From Betaproteobacteria bacterium (GTDB lineage: Bacteria; Acidobacteriota; Terriglobia; Acidiferrales; UBA7541): DNA of 60,220 nt. Every line of letters begins with the position of its first letter. Positions within the stretch are counted from its first letter, which is position 1. Below are positions 51,820-60,175 of this stretch, one piece after another. The DNA is taken from positions 1 through 60,220 of the forward strand of contig CAJCHZ010000032.1 in NCBI GenBank assembly GCA_903970165.1, given 5' to 3'. A program made the position numbers and the translations under genes. The notes beneath the pieces were generated by a model that saw only the letters and a list, made by a program, of their open reading frames with translations, was not told the DNA's origin and did no database searches.

Positions 51820-52959
51820 CTAGACGTACAAAAGAGCTTGATCCAAATCCGCCATGATGTCTTCGACGTCTTCGATTCCGATCGATAGGCGGACCAGACC
51901 TTCGGTGATGCCGATGCGTTCTTGCACTTCTTTGGGCATCGAGGCGTGTGTCATTTGGGCAGGCAGAGACACGAGTGTCTCTACTCCACCAAGGCTCTCT
52001 GCCAGAGAGCAGAGCTTCAACTGGTTTAAAAAGCGACGCGCTGCTTCCAGCGAACCTAAATCAATGGACAGCATGGCTCCCGGCCCCTTTTGTTGACGGC
52101 GCGCAATTTCATGCTGCGGATGCGTCGGCAAACCAGGGTAAAACGTCTTGCGGACTTTGGGGTGCGCGTCCAAGTGGCGGGCCACGGTGATGCCATTTGC
52201 GTTGTGTTGGAGCATGCGAATCGCCAACGTCTTAATGCCCCGGGAAATCAGGAAGCAGTCCATCGGCGCAAGTCCCGCGCCGGCTGATCGCTGGATGAAA
52301 TAAATCTTTTCGGCGTCCTCCGGGCGAGTTAAAACCACCGCTCCGCCGGTGGAATCGCTGTGGCCATTCAAATATTTCGTCATGGAATGAACGACGATTT
52401 GCGCGCCCAGTTCGATTGGCCGCTGCAAATATGGGCTGAGAAACGTGTTGTCCACTGCCAGGGTAACGTTCCGCTCGGTCGCCAGCTTGGAGATCGCGGC
52501 GATATCGGTCACCCGCATCGTCGGGTTCGTCGGCGTCTCGATGTAAATCAATTTGGTATTTGGCCGCAGAGCTGCCAGCACGCACGCGGGAATGGAAGTG
52601 TCCACGAAGCTGAATTCCAATCCAAAATGCACCAAAAGCTGCGTGGAAAGCCGGTAAACGCCGCCATAGACCGCTTCCGAAAGCACAACGTGGTCGCCAG
52701 GGCGATAAAGCCGGAACACGGCATCAATGGCCGCCATTCCCGAAGTAAAAACGTATGCGCTCTGCCCGCCTTCCAGCTTGGCAACCGTGCGCTCCAGCGC
52801 TTTGCGGTTGGGATGATTCGTACGAGCGTAGTCGTAGCCTTTATTTTTTCCGAGTTCCTCGTAGACATACGTAGAAGTTTGATAGATCGGCGCCACGACC
52901 GCGCCGGTTGCGGGATCAGGCTCCTGCCCGACGTGAATGGCATTCGTGGCAAATCCCAT
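51820..52959 (-). CDS. metB: Cystathionine gamma-synthase/lyase family protein
   Basis: PLP enzyme of methionine/cysteine metabolism joining cysteine to an activated homoserine, or splitting cystathionine. 379 residues from ATG 52959 with AGGAGA upstream. The PLP lysine is K195 in VHSMTKYLNGHSDSTGG; signature YDYARTNHPNRKALE and QSAYVFTSGMAAI are present. gamma-Synthase and gamma-lyase have the same fold and cannot be separated with confidence. The open frame beyond 52959 is not supported. Confidence 0.92.
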   Translation of the reverse strand: MGFATNAIHVGQEPDPATGAVVAPIYQTSTYVYEELGKNKGYDYARTNHPNRKALERTVAKLEGGQSAYVFTSGMAAIDAVFRLYRPGDHVVLSEAVYGGVYRLSTQLLVHFGLEFSFVDTSIPACVLAALRPNTKLIYIETPTNPTMRVTDIAAISKLATERNVTLAVDNTFLSPYLQRPIELGAQIVVHSMTKYLNGHSDSTGGAVVLTRPEDAEKIYFIQRSAGAGLAPMDCFLISRGIKTLAIRMLQHNANGITVARHLDAHPKVRKTFYPGLPTHPQHEIARRQQKGPGAMLSIDLGSLEAARRFLNQLKLCSLAESLGGVETLVSLPAQMTHASMPKEVQERIGITEGLVRLSIGIEDVEDIMADLDQALLYV

Positions 52960-53300
52960 GTTGATCTCCTCTTTTTCGCGCGCGCCATTTCCTCGGGCGG
53001 CTGACCCGTTTAGCACAAAATCTGCTGCAAGTTCCCGTGAATGTGGAAGTTGCCAAACCAGCGGCTCAACGCGGCGCACACCGCGTTCGATTTTCCTGCC
53101 GGGCAGATTCTTCCGACGTTACAGGAGCACTTCCAGTGAGTCAAATCCGGCACATTCCACTGTGGCGTGGAAGCCATTGATTCCTCGTGCTCTCACCGCT
53201 TTCCTCGAAGCAGCATCGCCAAGCCTATTTGCATCTTAAACCACAGCGGAGTAACTTGACGGCGTGGGGCATTTCCGTCGAGGATGGAGTCCACAGGAAC
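52960..53300. other. Divergent intergenic region with palindrome
   Basis: 341 bp between metB and the 53301 gene. It has a perfect 7-bp inverted repeat AACGCGG-N6-CCGCGTT at 53068-53087. No gene or riboswitch recognised. Confidence 0.5.
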
Positions 53301-53714
53301 ATGAGAGTTTCCAGGTCAGCAAGTCTGCTTGTCACATTTCTCGCGGCTACCGCCCTTTGCGTTGCTGCGCAGGATCCTCCTGCTGCCGCGCCTACTCCAC
53401 AAGCTCCCGCGCAAACCACGGAACCTAACCGGCTTACCATTGAGGTGACCGGTGGCGACAAGTCCGTGCCGGTTGAGAACGCGAGCGTCTATGTGAAGTA
53501 CGTCGAAGAGCACGTCATCAAGAAGGACAAGAAAGTGGAATTGAATGTGAAAACCAACCGTGAGGGCGTCGCTCATGTTGCCGACGCGCCGCTCGGCCGC
53601 GCGCTCGTTCAGATTATTGCTGATGGTTGGAAGACGTACGGCCGCTGGTACGACATCACCGATCCGCATCAGGTGATCAAAGTGCGCCTCGAGAGACCAC
53701 CGAAGTGGTACTAG
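53301..53714 (+). CDS. Secreted beta-domain protein of unknown function
   Basis: 137 residues. Signal peptide MRVSRSASLLVTFLAATALCVAA, then a Pro/Ala/Gln linker, then a beta-rich domain (RLTIEVTGGDKSVPVENASVYVKYVEE, VELNVKTNREGVAHVADAP, ALVQIIADGWKTYGRWYDI). The arrangement resembles carboxypeptidase regulatory-like or bacterial Ig-type single domains, which often bind surface partners. ATG 53301 is preferred as it starts the signal peptide. No partners are evident nearby. Confidence 0.7.
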   Translation: MRVSRSASLLVTFLAATALCVAAQDPPAAAPTPQAPAQTTEPNRLTIEVTGGDKSVPVENASVYVKYVEEHVIKKDKKVELNVKTNREGVAHVADAPLGRALVQIIADGWKTYGRWYDITDPHQVIKVRLERPPKWY

Positions 53715-54074
53715 CTTGCCGTAAATCTTTCGATTGCAAACCGAAACTGTCCCGCTGAAAAAGTTTTCTGAAGCTTCTTTCTTTCACTGAGTTCATTTCA
53801 AAAGATTTGCGACGCGCAACTCTCCGTGACTCGGGAACATTTCTCAGGAAAAAATCGTTGCACTGGAATTGTGCAAACAGGAGCAGGCTGTTGAAGAGAG
53901 TGAACTTAGGCTGCAAGCCGGCGGGCTTTTCCACACACTTATCAACACTTGTGTTGAAAACTTAATGTGGCAGAAATATTTTCCTTCGAGTTCGGCATAA
54001 GTCTTGCGCACGGAAAAATCTCATCTTTGACCACAACTCCGCGCGAGTGTTACAGTGTTCCTTCGGAATTTCTG
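53715..54074. other. Intergenic region with operator-like palindrome
   Basis: 360 bp between the 53301 gene and the FtsX-type permease. Around 53942-53957 it contains TCAACAC-TT-GTGTTGA, a perfect 7-bp inverted repeat, and a weak hairpin at about 53915-53930 that may terminate the upstream gene. No gene seen. Confidence 0.5.
53942..53957. promoter_or_regulatory. Palindrome upstream of the FtsX-type permease gene
   Basis: TCAACAC-TT-GTGTTGA, perfect 7-bp arms, about 118 bp upstream of ATG 54075. Operator-like; no regulator assigned. Confidence 0.4.
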
Positions 54075-55193
54075 ATGAACGAGACCTTCGATGGCACATT
54101 TTCACTCGCGCAGATGCTATGGGGCAACATCGTTGCCCGCGGACTGCGGAGCTTTCTCAGTGTGTTTGCCATTTCCATCCAGGTGATTCTGGTCCTGCTG
54201 ATTGTGGGCCTCACGACGGGAGTGCTTTCCGAATGGGGAAAGCGCGTCGAAGGCGTCGGCGCCGATCTGCTCGTGCAGCCTCCCAACTCTTCTATTTTCT
54301 TTGCCTTCTCGAGCGCCGTGATGCAGGAATCTTTGGCCGAGAAAATTGCGGCTCTGCCCGGAGTGGATGAAGTGGCTCCCACTTTGATTCTCACCGAATC
54401 AAAGAGTTTGACCCTCGTGTACGGCATCGACTACAAACGGTTCAACGCTCTGAGCCGCGGTTTTTTATTCCGTAGTGGCCGTCCTTTCGAGAACCCAGAT
54501 GAAGCCATGGCGGATGACATCATTGCACAGACCAAGCATCTGAAAGTCGGAGACCAAGTCGTCCTTTTGAATCATACATTTACCGTCTGCGGTATCGTAG
54601 CGCACGGAAAAGGCGCGCGGTACTTTATTCCGCTGCAAGCGGCGCAAAGTCTCGCCGGAGTGGAGAAACGTGTCTCCATGTTTTATGTGCGAAGCAAGGG
54701 CGACACGGAAGGTACGCGCGAGCAAATCATCGCGGTCGACCCGCAGGACCGGGTGCGTTCGATGTCCGAGTATGTGACGCTCATGAGTTCTTCCAATCTT
54801 CCACTTTTGAAGCCGTTCACACGAACCATGGTGGGCTTGGGCATGGTCATCAGCTTTCTGGTTGTGCTGCTCAACATGCACACCATGGTGATGGAACGTA
54901 CGCGCGAGATTGGCATCCTCAAAGCGCTTGGCCTCTCTCGATTTGGAATCTTGAGGATGCTGCTCGGCGAGACGCTGATTCTTGCCGCGTTGGGATGCGT
55001 TTTGGGAATTGGGCTGACATTTGCCGTCCAGGCCATCATGAAAGAGACGAACCCCGGCCTCACGATTCTAATTTCTCCACAATGGATTCTATCCTCAACG
55101 CTACTTGCTCTTGTAGGAGCCTCCATCGGAGCTATGTATCCGGCCCTTCGCGCGGCGACTTACGATCCCGTTGTGGCTCTCGCCTACGAGTAA
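54075..55193 (+). CDS. FtsX/MacB-type ABC transporter permease without ATPase partner
   Basis: 372 residues from ATG 54075; the frame is open upstream but not coding-like. N-terminal membrane anchor (FLSVFAISIQVILVLLIVGLT) followed by a large extracytoplasmic MacB-PCD-like domain, then three membrane segments at the C-terminus (MVGLGMVISFLVVLLNMHTMV, ILRMLLGETLILAALGCVLGIGL, ISPQWILSSTLLALVGASIGA). The motif MERTREIGILKALG is the FtsX/DevC signature. No ATP-binding gene is adjacent, so the cognate ATPase is elsewhere or lost. Substrate unknown; such permeases export lipoproteins, heme or drug-like molecules. Confidence 0.85.
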   Translation: MNETFDGTFSLAQMLWGNIVARGLRSFLSVFAISIQVILVLLIVGLTTGVLSEWGKRVEGVGADLLVQPPNSSIFFAFSSAVMQESLAEKIAALPGVDEVAPTLILTESKSLTLVYGIDYKRFNALSRGFLFRSGRPFENPDEAMADDIIAQTKHLKVGDQVVLLNHTFTVCGIVAHGKGARYFIPLQAAQSLAGVEKRVSMFYVRSKGDTEGTREQIIAVDPQDRVRSMSEYVTLMSSSNLPLLKPFTRTMVGLGMVISFLVVLLNMHTMVMERTREIGILKALGLSRFGILRMLLGETLILAALGCVLGIGLTFAVQAIMKETNPGLTILISPQWILSSTLLALVGASIGAMYPALRAATYDPVVALAYE

Positions 55194-55379
55194 GAGCATT
55201 TTTTCAAGGACGTCGCGAATTTGCTGCCCTTCTTCCCGGCCTATGCTCGTTTAGCCACCAACGGGTTCTCTCCAGTGTCACTTCTACTGCCAAATTGATA
55301 GTTTGAGGCAATACCCAGCGACCCCAACGCTGGAGACTCCCGCCGGCCAGGCCGGCACAGGGAATCAAGGAGCGCAACG

Positions 55380-56051
55380 ATGAAGCGATTGAACGTCGTA
55401 ATGGTAGCCGCATGTGTTTGTATCGTCGCCGGGGCGACTGCCCGCGCACAGATGGGCATGGACTTTTTCAAAAAGCCGGCGATTGCCGATATTTTCAAGC
55501 CGGTCGTTGGATCCGGCGCCGTTTACGAAACCGAGCGGGACCAAAAGAAGAGCACCCTGGAGATGTCGGTGGTAGGCCAGGAATCCGTCAACGGAAAGGA
55601 AGGGTTCTGGCTGGAGTTTGGCCATACCGATGCCAGGTCAGGAGGCATGATGTACGGCAAAATGCTAGTCACCAGGGATGACTTCCAATTTCATCGCATG
55701 ATCTTTCAACAGCCCGGCCAGCAGCCCATGGAAATGCCCATGAACCCGGCGATGCAGCAGCGCTCGCGCACGACCGACGAACTGGAGAAGTGGCACAAGG
55801 TCGGCAGCGAGTCCATCACTGTACCCGCAGGAACTTTTGCTTGCGAGCACTGGACAAAGGACGATGGCAAAGGCGATGTTTGGGCTAGTTCCCAAGTGAC
55901 ACCGATGAGCCTAGTGAAGGAAGTAACGCCGACGAATACGATGATTCTCGTCAAAGTGCTCACCGATGCGAAGGACCACATTACAGGAACGCCCACGAAG
56001 TTCGATCCGAGCCAGATGATGCAGCGAAGGCAGCAACAGCCAAACCAGTAA
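55380..56051 (+). CDS. Secreted protein of unknown function
   Basis: 223 residues, signal peptide MKRLNVVMVAACVCIVAGATARA, Shine-Dalgarno AAGGAG upstream. The mature region is mostly beta (GSGAVYETERDQKKSTLEMSVVGQE, GFWLEFGHTD, VTRDDFQFHRMIFQQPG) and a Gln/Met/Pro-rich insert (MEMPMNPAMQQRSR); it ends in a Gln-rich tail. Domain not recognised. Convergent with the peroxidase gene, 25 bp apart. Upstream at about 55340-55354 is a short GC-rich hairpin. Confidence 0.72.
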   Translation: MKRLNVVMVAACVCIVAGATARAQMGMDFFKKPAIADIFKPVVGSGAVYETERDQKKSTLEMSVVGQESVNGKEGFWLEFGHTDARSGGMMYGKMLVTRDDFQFHRMIFQQPGQQPMEMPMNPAMQQRSRTTDELEKWHKVGSESITVPAGTFACEHWTKDDGKGDVWASSQVTPMSLVKEVTPTNTMILVKVLTDAKDHITGTPTKFDPSQMMQRRQQQPNQ

Positions 56052-56076
56052 GCTGTTTCGAGCACAACGCAAGTCT

Positions 56077-57381
56077 TTACGGATTGGAAGGTCGTAGAAC
56101 GTCGCGGTCGGTTAGCGTTTTTAGAAAAGCGATTACGTCTTCGATTTCTCTGTCGTTCCAGGCTGGGGCTGCGCCCTCATGACGCGTCAACGGTTCGTCA
56201 ATTAAATCTACATTGGCGCGCAACGCGTTTGGCAGATCGTCGAATTTCTTTACAGCGCCTGCAGGGGATACGGGGTACCACAGGCGCGGGTCGGTGTCGC
56301 GGCGGACGTAAAAACGCAAAGCTTCTTTGAGGCTGTGAAAGCGCCCGTTGTGAAAGAAAACTGCCCGCGTGGCGACGTTTCGCATTGTGGGCGTTTTAAA
56401 GAGTCCACAATACTTCTGTTCGCGCGATTGATCGCTGCGCAGCGGGCCGCACAGACCCATATCGTAATAGTTGGGCGAGGCGTTGGCCTGAATCTCTGGG
56501 TTGCGCGGAACGCCCAGGGCCTCGAACTCGTAGTCCGTAAAGATAGGATGTGAGCCATCCGCGCCGCGGCTATCGCGGTGGCAAGAGGCGCAGTTACCGC
56601 GCTTTGAGTCGTCGAAAAGCGCTAGTCCGCGCTGTTCTCGATCGCTTAGCTGGACTTTGCCGTCGAGATAATCGTCGTATTTGCTCGAGTAAGGCTGAAA
56701 GCTGGGGTCTTCCAGTTCGAAGCTTTCGAGCGCGAGCAACGCTTGGGAATAAGCTTTGGTTGGGTCGGCGAAAATCTGCCCGCCAAGGAGTTTGCGAAAT
56801 TCGCTACTGTAAGAAGCGCGCTGCAATTTGCTGGCGAATTCCTCCGGGCTGGCGTTGGCCATTTCGTTGGGCGCCAGCAACGGGAACGTGGCTTGGTCGT
56901 GGAGTGTGTTGAAGCGGCCATCCCAGCCGAAGCCGCCGGTTGGCGGCTCCTCGCCCTCCAGGATCCGTTCCGCTGGGTTTGCGATGTACTCCTTATGCCA
57001 GATAGGAGTGCGATTAAGTACGTAACGCAAAGAAGGCACGGCGCGCGCGCCTTGACGGTCCAGTTTTTGTCCTCCCAATTGCACCGCGAGGCCATTGGGC
57101 GGGCCGTAGGCATGTTCAGGACTGTGGCAGGTGGCGCAGGACATCCGTCCGGACGCCGACAGCGATGCATCAAGAAAAATTTTCTTGCCCAATGCTGCGA
57201 GAGCAGAAACGGGTACCGCTGAATCTCTCACAGCGGGCAGTTCAGTCTCAGCTCTTGATGGAGATGCGTAAGTTGGCGTTGTGCTCCGGTCAACGCATAA
57301 AGACCAGCCAGTTAGGATAACGAGGAAAGCGAGTACGAAGTTGTAAGAAGGGAATCGTCCCCGCACATTTCGATCATGCAT
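56077..57381 (-). CDS. Di-heme cytochrome c peroxidase (MauG/CcpA family)
   Basis: 434 residues. N-terminal signal-type segment (FPSYNFVLAFLVILTGWSLC), then two heme c motifs: SCATCHSPEHAYGP (CxxCH at 82-86) and NCASCHRDSRGADGSHPIF in the C-terminal half. LGKKIFLDASLSASGRMSC and FKTPTMRNVATRAVFFHNGRF are family hallmarks. Reduces hydrogen peroxide in the periplasm or oxidises a protein substrate as MauG does. It lies 92 bp after the phosphoesterase gene on the same strand and may share its transcript. Confidence 0.92.
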   Translation of the reverse strand: MHDRNVRGRFPSYNFVLAFLVILTGWSLCVDRSTTPTYASPSRAETELPAVRDSAVPVSALAALGKKIFLDASLSASGRMSCATCHSPEHAYGPPNGLAVQLGGQKLDRQGARAVPSLRYVLNRTPIWHKEYIANPAERILEGEEPPTGGFGWDGRFNTLHDQATFPLLAPNEMANASPEEFASKLQRASYSSEFRKLLGGQIFADPTKAYSQALLALESFELEDPSFQPYSSKYDDYLDGKVQLSDREQRGLALFDDSKRGNCASCHRDSRGADGSHPIFTDYEFEALGVPRNPEIQANASPNYYDMGLCGPLRSDQSREQKYCGLFKTPTMRNVATRAVFFHNGRFHSLKEALRFYVRRDTDPRLWYPVSPAGAVKKFDDLPNALRANVDLIDEPLTRHEGAAPAWNDREIEDVIAFLKTLTDRDVLRPSNP

Positions 57382-57473
57382 TCCTGGCGATCACCATCGG
57401 AAAATCAGCCGTTTTTTGCAGCACAGCCGTCAAAGCCATGCCTCTCTCGAACGGCATCCTCAAGCAGGCGGCC

Positions 57474-58853
57474 TCAGAAAGGCAGCCCGCCATCAAAATG
57501 TTTGTGGCCGGGTCCACCCTGGAAGACGTTGTCATCGTTTCCAATCGTGTCCAGGAAATAGTGCAAGCGACGGCTGTCCGCCGCATAGCCGATATGGTCG
57601 AGTTGGAAGATATCCTCAAGGCTCCGAAGCAGCGCGTAGTGATTATAGGGGATGTCCGAAGTGCTGCCCGGCTGAATGAAGGGCGAGAGCAATAGAGCGC
57701 CAATCCGGTCGCCGCCGAAGCCGTTGAAGATGATGTTCTCCTGAAGCGTTGCAGTATTGACCAAGGTCGCCGTACCGGGCCGAACACCAGTCAGATTCGG
57801 TCCCGGCTGTTGATTGCAGCACGTCTGTCCCGCGAACGTCAGATCCACGATCTCCTGTCCGGTTGGACCTATGGTGACGCTTTCGGTGATGTTGCTTTCG
57901 TCGAAGGTGATGATGAGCAGGCCGTCCTTTTGATAGGCCGGCGATGCCATAATCTGTGGCACCCAGGTCTTCAGGAAAGCGTCGATGGAAGTGAGGCCGC
58001 CAGGTCCGCCGTTGGCGCAAAGAGTGCCTGGGGCGCCGGTGCCGCTGCCGTCGTGGCCGTCATCACACAGGTTCGGAGTGATAAACACAAAATTCGGAGT
58101 GGTGCGCTCCTCCGCAAGATCTTTGGGCAAATTGTTGAGATTGACGACGTGGCGGCTGCAGCTGGCCGCGTCATCTATGATCGAGTGAAAATACATGAAG
58201 GGATCATGGCGAGTAGCGTAAGCGTCTCCCAGCGGGACCAGGGCGCTCGGCGCCTCCGCCGTGTTGGTGTGGTCCGTGCCGATACCGATCGTCGGATGCC
58301 CGCAGGTCGCGCTTTCCCGTGCAGGATCGTTGCCCATATCGCCCATGTAACCCTTCCAGGTACGGCCGCTTTCTTCAAGCTGATTCGGCAGTGTGCGAAT
58401 GTCCTTGGGATAAATACACCCGCCGCCGGCGATGACCTGTCCTTCTGGGGCCATTCCAGTGCGCTCCACGTCGTTGTAGTTTCCGCCTGCCGCGCCTGCA
58501 CCCGTCAAACCCGGAATGCAGTCATCATCCGTATCGGGCGTCGGCGCTTGCCCGCTGATCAGTGAAATGTAGTTGTCCAGGCTGACGTGGCCCGTACCGT
58601 AATATTCCGTCAGCAATCCGCCCATCGGCACCAGCGTGTGCTGCAAATAAGGATCCTGCGTGCTGGTCCCGAAAGTGTCGCTGAAGGTCTTGTTCTCCAA
58701 CACAATCACGAAGACGTGCTTTACCTCTACCGCGGCCGTCGTCACCGTACGGTCGCGGTCCTGTTCGTCAGCGAACGAGGCACCTGAAGCAGTGAAGGTC
58801 AATGCCGCCGCAAGAAGGAGCGAAGCAAATTGCCGTGGGAGAAACCTTGGCAT
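57474..58853 (-). CDS. Secreted phosphoesterase (acid phosphatase/phospholipase C class)
   Basis: 459 residues, signal peptide MPRFLPRQFASLLLAAALTFTASGASFA. Alkaline phosphatase-superfamily phosphoesterase: KHVFVIVLENKTFSDTFG carries the nucleophile region, NYISLISGQAPTPDTDDDC follows, GLLIITFDESNITES is the metal-binding Asp/Glu strand, and a final NHYALLRSLEDIFQL supplies the late His. Several Cys suggest disulfides (CCNQQPG, CGHPTIG). Hydrolyses phosphate or phosphodiester substrates outside the cytosol; specific substrate unknown. Followed by the MauG-type peroxidase gene. Confidence 0.9.
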   Translation of the reverse strand: MPRFLPRQFASLLLAAALTFTASGASFADEQDRDRTVTTAAVEVKHVFVIVLENKTFSDTFGTSTQDPYLQHTLVPMGGLLTEYYGTGHVSLDNYISLISGQAPTPDTDDDCIPGLTGAGAAGGNYNDVERTGMAPEGQVIAGGGCIYPKDIRTLPNQLEESGRTWKGYMGDMGNDPARESATCGHPTIGIGTDHTNTAEAPSALVPLGDAYATRHDPFMYFHSIIDDAASCSRHVVNLNNLPKDLAEERTTPNFVFITPNLCDDGHDGSGTGAPGTLCANGGPGGLTSIDAFLKTWVPQIMASPAYQKDGLLIITFDESNITESVTIGPTGQEIVDLTFAGQTCCNQQPGPNLTGVRPGTATLVNTATLQENIIFNGFGGDRIGALLLSPFIQPGSTSDIPYNHYALLRSLEDIFQLDHIGYAADSRRLHYFLDTIGNDDNVFQGGPGHKHFDGGLPF

Positions 58854-58960
58854 GGTGTTTCCTCTCTATTTTCCAGGCGTGGTAAGGCAGAATACCCGCC
58901 GAGAGGATCGCAGAGAAATATTGCCGGGGCGTTACGTAGAGATGACAAATATGGCTATAG

Positions 58961-58978
58961 AAAGCCCCTGCGGGCTTT
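58961..58978 (-). terminator. Terminator-like hairpin at the end of the 58978 gene
   Basis: AAAGCCC and GGGCTTT pair perfectly around CTGC; the stem begins within the stop codon of the 58978 gene on the minus strand. Only a short T-run follows, so termination may be weak. Confidence 0.5.
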
Positions 58979-59424
58979 TACGAAGCGGGCGCGAACTCTG
59001 CAACTTTGCGCGAGACGTCGTCAATTGTGGCTAGCGGGCAGGCGATGTGCACGGTTTGGCCCGGCTCTTCCGCGTCAATCAGCAGGCTGCCGTTGTGAGT
59101 GCGGATGTGGACGGATTGATCGCCGTCGCGGACTTCGACAAGGTCGGCCTCGGGATATTTTTGCAGCCCTTTAGCCACTGCGTGGAACAGGGGCATAAAG
59201 CGTCCGGCTTGGTAGCCGGCGCGTTCCATTTGATGGCGAGGAACGAAATTCATGGCCATCGGAACGAGGGCGGCCGGAACCCAGACGTGGACGTGCGACC
59301 CCTTGACACGGCTTTCGTCGACGTCCACACGTAGGAGGCCTTCGTGAAAAGTGTATGCGCCGGCTACCGCCACTGCGGCTCCGAGACCCAGAGCGATCTT
59401 TGCGACTAGCAACATTTCCTCCAT
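58978..59424 (-). CDS. Membrane-anchored protein with SHOCT-like beta domain
   Basis: 148 residues, N-terminal membrane segment VAKIALGLGAAVAVAGAYTF. The rest is a domain that recurs twice in the protein at 59546: strands LLRVDVDESRVKGSHVHVWVP, a helix ALVPMAMNFVPRHQ, then PEADLVEVRDGDQSVHIRTHNGSLLIDAEE and VHIACPLATIDDV. The 'V.V.VP....a' and 'V.V.dgd..V.I..k.g' pattern matches SHOCT-like domains by eye. Start 59424 or the next ATG (59415). Presses on a regulatory or envelope-stress role only by analogy. Confidence 0.6.
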   Translation of the reverse strand: MEEMLLVAKIALGLGAAVAVAGAYTFHEGLLRVDVDESRVKGSHVHVWVPAALVPMAMNFVPRHQMERAGYQAGRFMPLFHAVAKGLQKYPEADLVEVRDGDQSVHIRTHNGSLLIDAEEPGQTVHIACPLATIDDVSRKVAEFAPAS

Positions 59425-59545
59425 CCTTTCCTGGTTTCCCTTTTCTTGAGAGGGAGTGCGGCTGGCCCGTAAACCTTAAGACGTTCCAAAACCCCAAAAG
59501 TTAAAAAGGTTCAAAACTTTCAGCTCAAAAATCGACTGGCTCAGA

Positions 59546-60160
59546 TTAGTCGGTGATGTTTTTCGAATCCAGCCAGACACGAATGGTGTTCTCGTCGTCT
59601 TTCACCGAGACCAACTCCACATCACCTTGGGCCGGCAGAGCGTGCAGACCAGCCACGATGTCCAATTCGTCTTTGCCCGCGGAGAGCAGCGCTTCCACGA
59701 CCTTCATTGGAACTTTGACTTCGACCTGGGAGTTCTTGGCGTGGTTCTTGTCGTGGACGTGGACTAGGAACAGTCCATCCTTCTTGGCTACGCTGATGTC
59801 GGCGTCCTTGCTTTGGACGGTTACGAATTCGCCGTCTTTTGCATTACGAACGGCTTCGAAAAGGGTGCGAACGTCCACACCGTCGCAGTCCATGCAGCCG
59901 ATGCGGACTTTGCCTCCGTGCAGGCGGTCGTGGTCAATCGCAGGGAGGACCTTTTCGGCGAGCTCAAGGGGGACGTTTACTTTGACGGTCTCGTTCTTCG
60001 AGTTGGTGCTGATGACGCGCACGTGCAGCCATCGTTCGGAGGAGGCGGAAGTGCCTGATTGGCTTGAACTTGTTTGGGCCTGGATACCTAGCGGGGCGAA
60101 AACGGCTGAGGCGGCCAGAAAAGCGACCATCGGGAAATAGCGCCGGGTGCGGTTAGTCAT
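59546..60160 (-). CDS. Secreted protein with two SHOCT-like beta domains
   Basis: 204 residues, signal peptide MTNRTRRYFPMVAFLAASAVFA. Two copies of one domain follow: residues about 44-125 (LHVRVISTNSKNETVKVNVPLELAEKV, IGCMDCDGVDVRTLF, FVTVQSKDADISVAKKDG) and about 128-200 (LFLVHVHDKNHAKNSQVEVKVPMKVVEAL, VELVSVKDDENTIRVWLDS). Each resembles the single domain in the 58978 protein, so the two genes are probably paralogous. CMDCDG in the first copy could bind a metal. Start ATG 60160 has AAGGAGG, but that Shine-Dalgarno lies within a hairpin (60161-60175). Confidence 0.65.
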   Translation of the reverse strand: MTNRTRRYFPMVAFLAASAVFAPLGIQAQTSSSQSGTSASSERWLHVRVISTNSKNETVKVNVPLELAEKVLPAIDHDRLHGGKVRIGCMDCDGVDVRTLFEAVRNAKDGEFVTVQSKDADISVAKKDGLFLVHVHDKNHAKNSQVEVKVPMKVVEALLSAGKDELDIVAGLHALPAQGDVELVSVKDDENTIRVWLDSKNITD

Positions 60161-60175
60161 AGGAGGATGCCTCCT
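60161..60175 (-). promoter_or_regulatory. Hairpin covering the Shine-Dalgarno of the 59546 gene
   Basis: On the minus strand AGGAGG-CAT-CCTCCT precedes the start codon directly. The first arm is the Shine-Dalgarno, so folding would hide it. The loop is only 3 nt. Reported as a possible translational switch. Confidence 0.45.

Noticed and set aside
53930..53960. DnaA-box-like TTATCAACA and possible origin
   Set aside because: Single box in a region without dnaA, dnaN or AT-rich unwinding element; the palindrome explains the site better.
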